64,000 nt of DNA. Origin: Albifimbria verrucaria (Eukaryota > Ascomycota > Sordariomycetes > Hypocreales > Stachybotryaceae). A model generated the notes under the pieces. That model ran no database searches. It had not been told where the DNA came from and saw only the letters and a program-made list of their open reading frames with translations. How positions within the stretch are numbered: position 1 is the stretch's first letter; each line of letters opens with the position of its first letter. Below, piece after piece: positions 60,154 to 64,000 of this stretch. The translations under genes were made by a program, and so were the position numbers. The DNA lies in assembly GCA_020081605.1 (NCBI GenBank), contig JAHREC010000013.1:2728001-2792000 (forward strand), in the 5' to 3' direction.

Positions 60154-60235
60154 GCCCGGTTAGCTCAATCGGTAGAGCGTGAGACTCTTAAGAGTTCACC
60201 ATCTCAAGGTTGCGGGTTCGACCCCGCATCGGGCT
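60154..60235 (+). tRNA. tRNA-Lys (anticodon CTT) with a 10-nt intron
   Basis: The acceptor arms GCCCGGT/ATCGGGC pair. The D-arm is GCTC...GAGC. The anticodon stem is TGAGA/TCTCA with loop CTCTTA plus A, anticodon CTT (60187-60189). The loop is interrupted after position 37 by AGAGTTCACC (60191-60200), the usual intron position. The T-arm GCGGG-TTCGAC-CCCGC has a 6-nt loop because only four C are present (60222-60225); a normal T-arm needs five. A T-rich stretch at about 60287 may serve as terminator. Confidence 0.92.
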
Positions 60236-60453
60236 ATTCCTATACAGCAATTTCGGTTGCGACGATACGATCTAAATGGGTCGGGTTCCGTTCCTTTTTG
60301 TTTTCTTTTTGGTGCCTTCTTATTTTTTATTTTTATTCTTTTCAACTTGGCTTGCTTAGATTGTGAATTCAACAACACAGTTGTACAATACTAATCATAC
60401 CCAGCTTGCAGGCTCCCATCTAACTAATGCAATTCCATCACTAGTCCCTTTCT

Positions 60454-61577
60454 TTAGGTCTCATAAGATAAATCATCCCCATTTGTGCCCATCACAGCTG
60501 CCAGGTTCCGACGAGCCTGGCCCAGAATGTTGCTTAAATAGCCAAGCTTCGAATACAGCGATATTAAACTAGGATCGGCACTTTCCACCCGTACCTTTTC
60601 CCGCACATAGACATCTGCCGGTAGTCTCCTATCGCCCTCTGCAGTCCTCGACATGGCTTGAGGATCAGGTGTATGTCTTGCACTATCAGGTCGGGAATGC
60701 GCAATGTCATCGGCGCCAGGGTGGTAGGTAAAAACTTTGTCCATCTCGTCGTGTTCGAGGCGGCGTACTGTGCCAATGGCTAGGCCCAGCTTCATGCCGA
60801 AATGCACAGGGGCGTCGGCAGGCTCAAGGGCACGTAGGTGCAAGACGACGCTGCTCTCTTGAAGAGTGAGGTGGAAACTTATGTTGTGAGGAAGAGGGGT
60901 GAGAAATGGCAGGAAGAAGCAGAGCCCATCTGCCATGTTGTGTCTTGGGACGTAAGAGGAGGGCCCTTGAGTAGCTCGGCGGACCGAGAGAGTGCGTCGG
61001 AGAGGAGGGAGAGGGTCGAGGCAAGAGATTGCGCGTCTTGCTGGCGAGAAGTGGTGAGACCCAGGAGGTCGATGGATTGGGTGAGATGATTATGCAGAGC
61101 GTCTAGAGCGTGGATATGTATGGGATCGGACGGGGTAATGTTCAATGTTTGGGCAGGTATAGTTCGAAGTTGAAGGTGCAGAGTCTGGTAATAAAACAAG
61201 GCAAATTAGCACAGGGGAGCATCTCAGGAGGTAAAGGACCAGTGATGGCATCAACTTACCCTTTGACAATTCTTGTGCCAACTCGAGTAATGGTCCCTTT
61301 AACCTTTTCATTGCGCGGCGTACTCATAACAAGCGTGCTGCCAGGGTCAATGGGCGCCAGGAGAGCGTAACAGTCCTCCAGGCCATGCTTGAGGTCCCTG
61401 CACAAGGCCACGGTCTCATCCACGATCCACTGCAATTCGCGTTCCTTTAACCTGATCAGCATCTTGAAGACTTGTGCTCTGGGTCAGGAGAGCTCCGGTG
61501 CCGGGCACGAACCTGGGCCTCGGTCGCTTTAAGCTGGAGCTCAGCGGGGACACCCGCGGCCAGACCTGCAGAGCCAT
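60454..61577 (-). CDS. RAV2: RAVE complex subunit Rav2 (Rogdi-like)
   Basis: Rogdi/Rav2 family: part of the RAVE complex that assembles the vacuolar H+-ATPase. Exons 61577-61502, 61451-61260 and 61184-60454; 333 residues after three added bases. The N-terminus is MALQVWPRVSPAELQLKATE. Exon 2 has ERELQWIVDETVALCRDLKH and LVMSTPRNEKVKGTITRVG then TRIVKG. Exon 3 ends with the highly conserved LYSKLGYLSNILGQARRNL. Intron 1 (61501-61452, 50 nt) needs a GC donor to give RLKERELQW in frame. Missing bases lie in the G4 run 61546-61549, at 61259-61261 beside the intron 2 donor, and in the G4 run 60896-60899. Divergent from POP7. Confidence 0.87.
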
Positions 61578-62173
61578 GCTGTCCTTTCTCGGGGCGTTTT
61601 CGTCGTCGTGCTAGCGTCCTGACAATCTATTCTTCTTCAGTGGGTGTAGCTGCGGCGCTGAGTCGCGGCGCAGGCAGCCATGATCTCTTCGGGGTGGGAG
61701 GTTGCCTGCGTGAGAGTCGCGACGGGATCGTATGCGGTTCGCGAGAGAGACGGCACGAGTGACGTTTCGCTGCAGGCCTTCAGTGGGGGTTGGTTTAGCG
61801 CAGCTGAGGGCGTCCTGAAATGGCAGATTGGGGTGTGGGTCGCCTGCTCACTCACTCGCTGTGGGGTCTCAAGTCTGCTGGACTGGCACAACGCAAAATC
61901 TCATCAACTTTCCCATAGCCAAAACTTATCATGATGGGACTTGTTGATTTGTGACCGCATCCACGAGCCACACCTCGAACAACGCTATTTTACTGTCTGT
62001 CCTTCGTGTTTTCTATTCTTCATCAGCGTTCTGGGGTAGTCTACCGAGCTGGACGCGCCTGTAATGGTCGCTGCCTGACACTGAATTTCCTTTTGAATCC
62101 TTGATTTCTCGTGCCTGGCCAGGCCACCAGTTTATATCACGCTTTCCGTCCCTTCATTCCTCAATACTTGAAA
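61578..62173. other. Divergent promoter region RAV2 / POP7
   Basis: 596 bp between two starts; no separate feature seen. Confidence 0.6.
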
Positions 62174-62758
62174 ATGGCGCCAACCCAGAAGGCCAGCAGA
62201 GAGCCCTCAAACAGGGTGCCTGGCACAATGAACAAGCTTGCTCCGATCCCCAAAGGTACCGCCACTTCTTTCATCCCCAGTAATTCTGCCGCCTAGCTCA
62301 CGACGCAAATAGGCGCCAAGATTCAGAAGCGGCCACTCAACAGGCTTCAGCTTCCTGCCTCATCCAAGTCTCGCATCATCTACGTATCCTCAAAAACACC
62401 CTTCATGTCCGCCGTGAAGCGGGTCCGGAAGCAGCTCGACGGTGCTATGCGCAGCACTGCCACCAGCGGGGTCGCCCCTAAGAATGCGTCCCTCCACAAC
62501 CGCATTGAGGCTCTCCGGCGTAGCGGCGGCAACGGACGTGACGACGGCCCGGTCGTGACTGTCATGGGCACCGGCAAGGCCATCGAGAAAACGCTTAGCG
62601 TCGCCAGCTGGTTCGAGCAACAGCCCGACTGCGCCGTTAGTGTCCGGACGCGCACTGTTGGTACAGTCGACGATGTAATTGTCGAGGATGAGGACGTCGA
62701 GGATTCCAGTAGGATTCGTAAACTAAGCTGTCTCGAGATCACTGTCCAGCTAAAGTGA
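62174..62758 (+). CDS. POP7: RNase P/MRP subunit Pop7 (Rpp20-like)
   Basis: Alba-fold protein that pairs with Pop6/Rpp25 on the P3 domain of RNase P and RNase MRP RNAs, for tRNA 5' processing and rRNA maturation in the nucleus. Exons 62174-62255 and 62313-62758 (57-nt intron); 175 residues, frame intact. The N-terminus is basic and disordered. The Alba core reads RIIYVSSKTPFMSAVKRVRK, then NRIEALRR, VTVMGTGKAIEKTLSVASWF and VRTRTVGTVDDVIVED. The MGTGKAIEK segment is the family signature. The end SCLEITVQLK is the last strand. Confidence 0.9.
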
Positions 62759-63469
62759 ACTGGGTCCTGCCTCTAATTTGGATATCACTCCCATGAACAG
62801 CTTGATAGCCGGATAGGAGCACGACGCATGGTCCTCACATGTCAACCACCCCTATAGTGGAACTACTATATGCTCAAAAGCAGAACGAAGCCGCATTGGG
62901 TACTACCAATCCATATGGCCCCGATAGGAGTCACTTCACGCCAATACCAACACCGACTACATCCAATGGAACACAATAACTAAGTTAATACTTATTTGGA
63001 AGATATACAAGGAGCAAGGGCTCGATGTTGAAACACGAGACGACTCAAAGGGCACGGCAGTGGTTGAAACAGTTTGATTTAACCCAAAATGTGTTATCTG
63101 CTGGGTATAACCTGTTGTGCGTCCGTCACTGTCGTCTCTCATGAATGATGTGTGAACCCTGCGCCGACAGCTATGCAAGTGCAAATCCCTCGCTTAGAAT
63201 GCAAACAAACCAGGGAATTCAAAACAAATACTCCAAACACCGAGGGACTCGTCAGGTATCCCTATGCAGATCGGATACTAAAGGAAATAAGGTTGAGCCG
63301 CATTGTGTAGCAGCATCGGGCCACAAAATGACCCTGGCTGCTTTCGTTTCATCCTCCGCGTCCGAATCCAGGACTCTTTCCCAAAATAGAGACTCGGCAA
63401 TTAGGTCACACGGTATGCGCTATCAAAACGATCAGCAAAGTTCCTCGCTGGCAGTTAGGCTCTCCTGAC
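62759..63469. other. Convergent intergenic region
   Basis: 711 bp between POP7 and the last gene; no feature seen. Confidence 0.55.
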
Positions 63470-63850
63470 TCACTCGATGATCAACTCCTGGCCTTTCCAT
63501 ACACCACTAGCGACCCAAAGGCCACAGTTGACAAGCTCGGCATAGCGCTTATCGGCTGACTTGATGGTCGAAAACATGCGGAAGCCGTAGCGTCGAGGGT
63601 CGATATCTTTAGGGTTGCGGGGCTCAGCAGAGCATCGAGCACGTCGGATGGTCCGGACAGGGATCCTCGGGTGCGCATTTCTAGCCTGCGAACTGGTTAG
63701 TTCATGCAGCTGCTGCGGCACAAAATGGAGAGTGGCGAGGAAGACAACGTACATCGCTGGTGGCTCGTCGGTGGTTTGCATAACAAAAGCGCCCTCAACG
63801 ATGCGGATTGGGCGGAAACCTCGCGCTTGGCTCAAATCATAGCCACCAGC
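63470..63850 (-). CDS. Unrecognised protein, C-terminal exons only
   Basis: Two exons are proposed: 63850-63753 (after a CTTAG acceptor at 63851-63855) and 63685-63470 (intron of 67 nt, GTACGT...CGCAG). Upstream exons would lie further right, partly beyond the window. Exon 1 reads AGGYDLSQARGFRPIRIVEG and AFVMQTTDEPPAM. Exon 2 has HPRIPVRTIRRARCSAEPRN, DPRRYGFRMFSTIKSADKRY and WVASGVWKGQELIIE. The two exons join in this frame only if one base is missing near 63685; the uncorrected frame ends at 63481. Basic and globular-looking, but I recognise no family. Confidence 0.4.
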   Translation of the reverse strand, partial: AGGYDLSQARGFRPIRIVEGAFVMQTTDEPPAMYVVFLATLHFVPQQLHELTSSQARNAHPRIPVRTIRRARCSAEPRNPKDIDPRRYGFRMFSTIKSADKRYAELVNCGLWVASGVWKGQELIIE

Positions 63851-64000
63851 CTAAGCAGAGAAATTTTGTCAGTTGACGTTGGCCGGGACATGGCACGGGG
63901 ATGCGCCGAGATCACTCGGAGGAGGTAGGGGTGGATGGACCGGGGTGTCGGTTGGGGGTGGTTGCGGAGCAGAGAACGGCGAAATCGGATAAGGACGAGA

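Noticed and set aside
1..64000. Programmed ribosomal frameshifting as cause of the frame breaks
   Set aside because: Too many sites in unrelated genes, no common slippery heptamer, and the same loss occurs in a tRNA.
1..64000. CRISPR array, bacterial operons or riboswitches
   Set aside because: The sequence is fungal nuclear DNA with spliceosomal introns; no regularly spaced direct repeats were seen.

Overview
The window is nuclear DNA of a filamentous ascomycete (Pezizomycotina, most likely a Sordariomycete). Evidence: many short introns of 43-209 nt, mostly 45-110, with GT...CTAAC/CTGAC...AG signals; fungal gene families (Sho1, DASH Spc19, RO-10/dynactin p24, Pop7, Rav2, AAT-family permeases, fungal bZIP); and a tRNA-Lys with a short intron after the anticodon. 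Genes lie on both strands, often in divergent pairs, with no operons.

Layout. 1-1.4 kb: 3' part of an amino-acid permease (minus). 1.4-12.4 kb: gene-poor, with a decayed LTR-retroelement gag remnant. 12.4-20.2 kb: housekeeping block (NADHX epimerase NNR1, mitochondrial ribosomal protein S16, a vacuolar AVT-type amino-acid transporter, histidyl-tRNA synthetase with cytosolic and mitochondrial starts, RO-10/dynactin p24). 21.1-35.4 kb: accessory block with a Gfo/Idh/MocA oxidoreductase, an ATP-grasp ligase, a short-chain dehydrogenase, an ABCB full transporter and a bZIP regulator. 35.4-42.4 kb: gene-poor. 42.4-64 kb: housekeeping block (SHO1, SPC19, an unrecognised single-pass membrane protein, a DUF1399/GRDP-like protein, RPN5, an FSH serine hydrolase, ATP18, a CTR copper transporter, a NIPSNAP protein, tRNA-Lys(CUU), RAV2, POP7, and an unrecognised gene cut by the right edge).

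The 21-35 kb block is the best candidate for an undescribed system. It has an amide-bond-forming ATP-grasp enzyme, two NAD(P)-dependent redox enzymes, an exporter and a transcription factor, but no PKS, NRPS, terpene synthase or DMATS backbone. This suggests an NRPS-independent pathway making a small amino-acid-derived metabolite. Product and substrates cannot be read from the sequence.

About 30 single-base deletions and three apparent single-base insertions, mostly in short homopolymers, break the frame of otherwise conserved genes, including SHO1, SPC19, ATP18 and RAV2; the T-arm of the tRNA also lacks one C. For every complete gene whose exons I could join, adding or removing these single bases gives a coding length divisible by three. 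I read them as residual homopolymer errors of the assembly rather than gene decay. Frame breaks in the accessory cluster should therefore not be taken as pseudogenes without read support.
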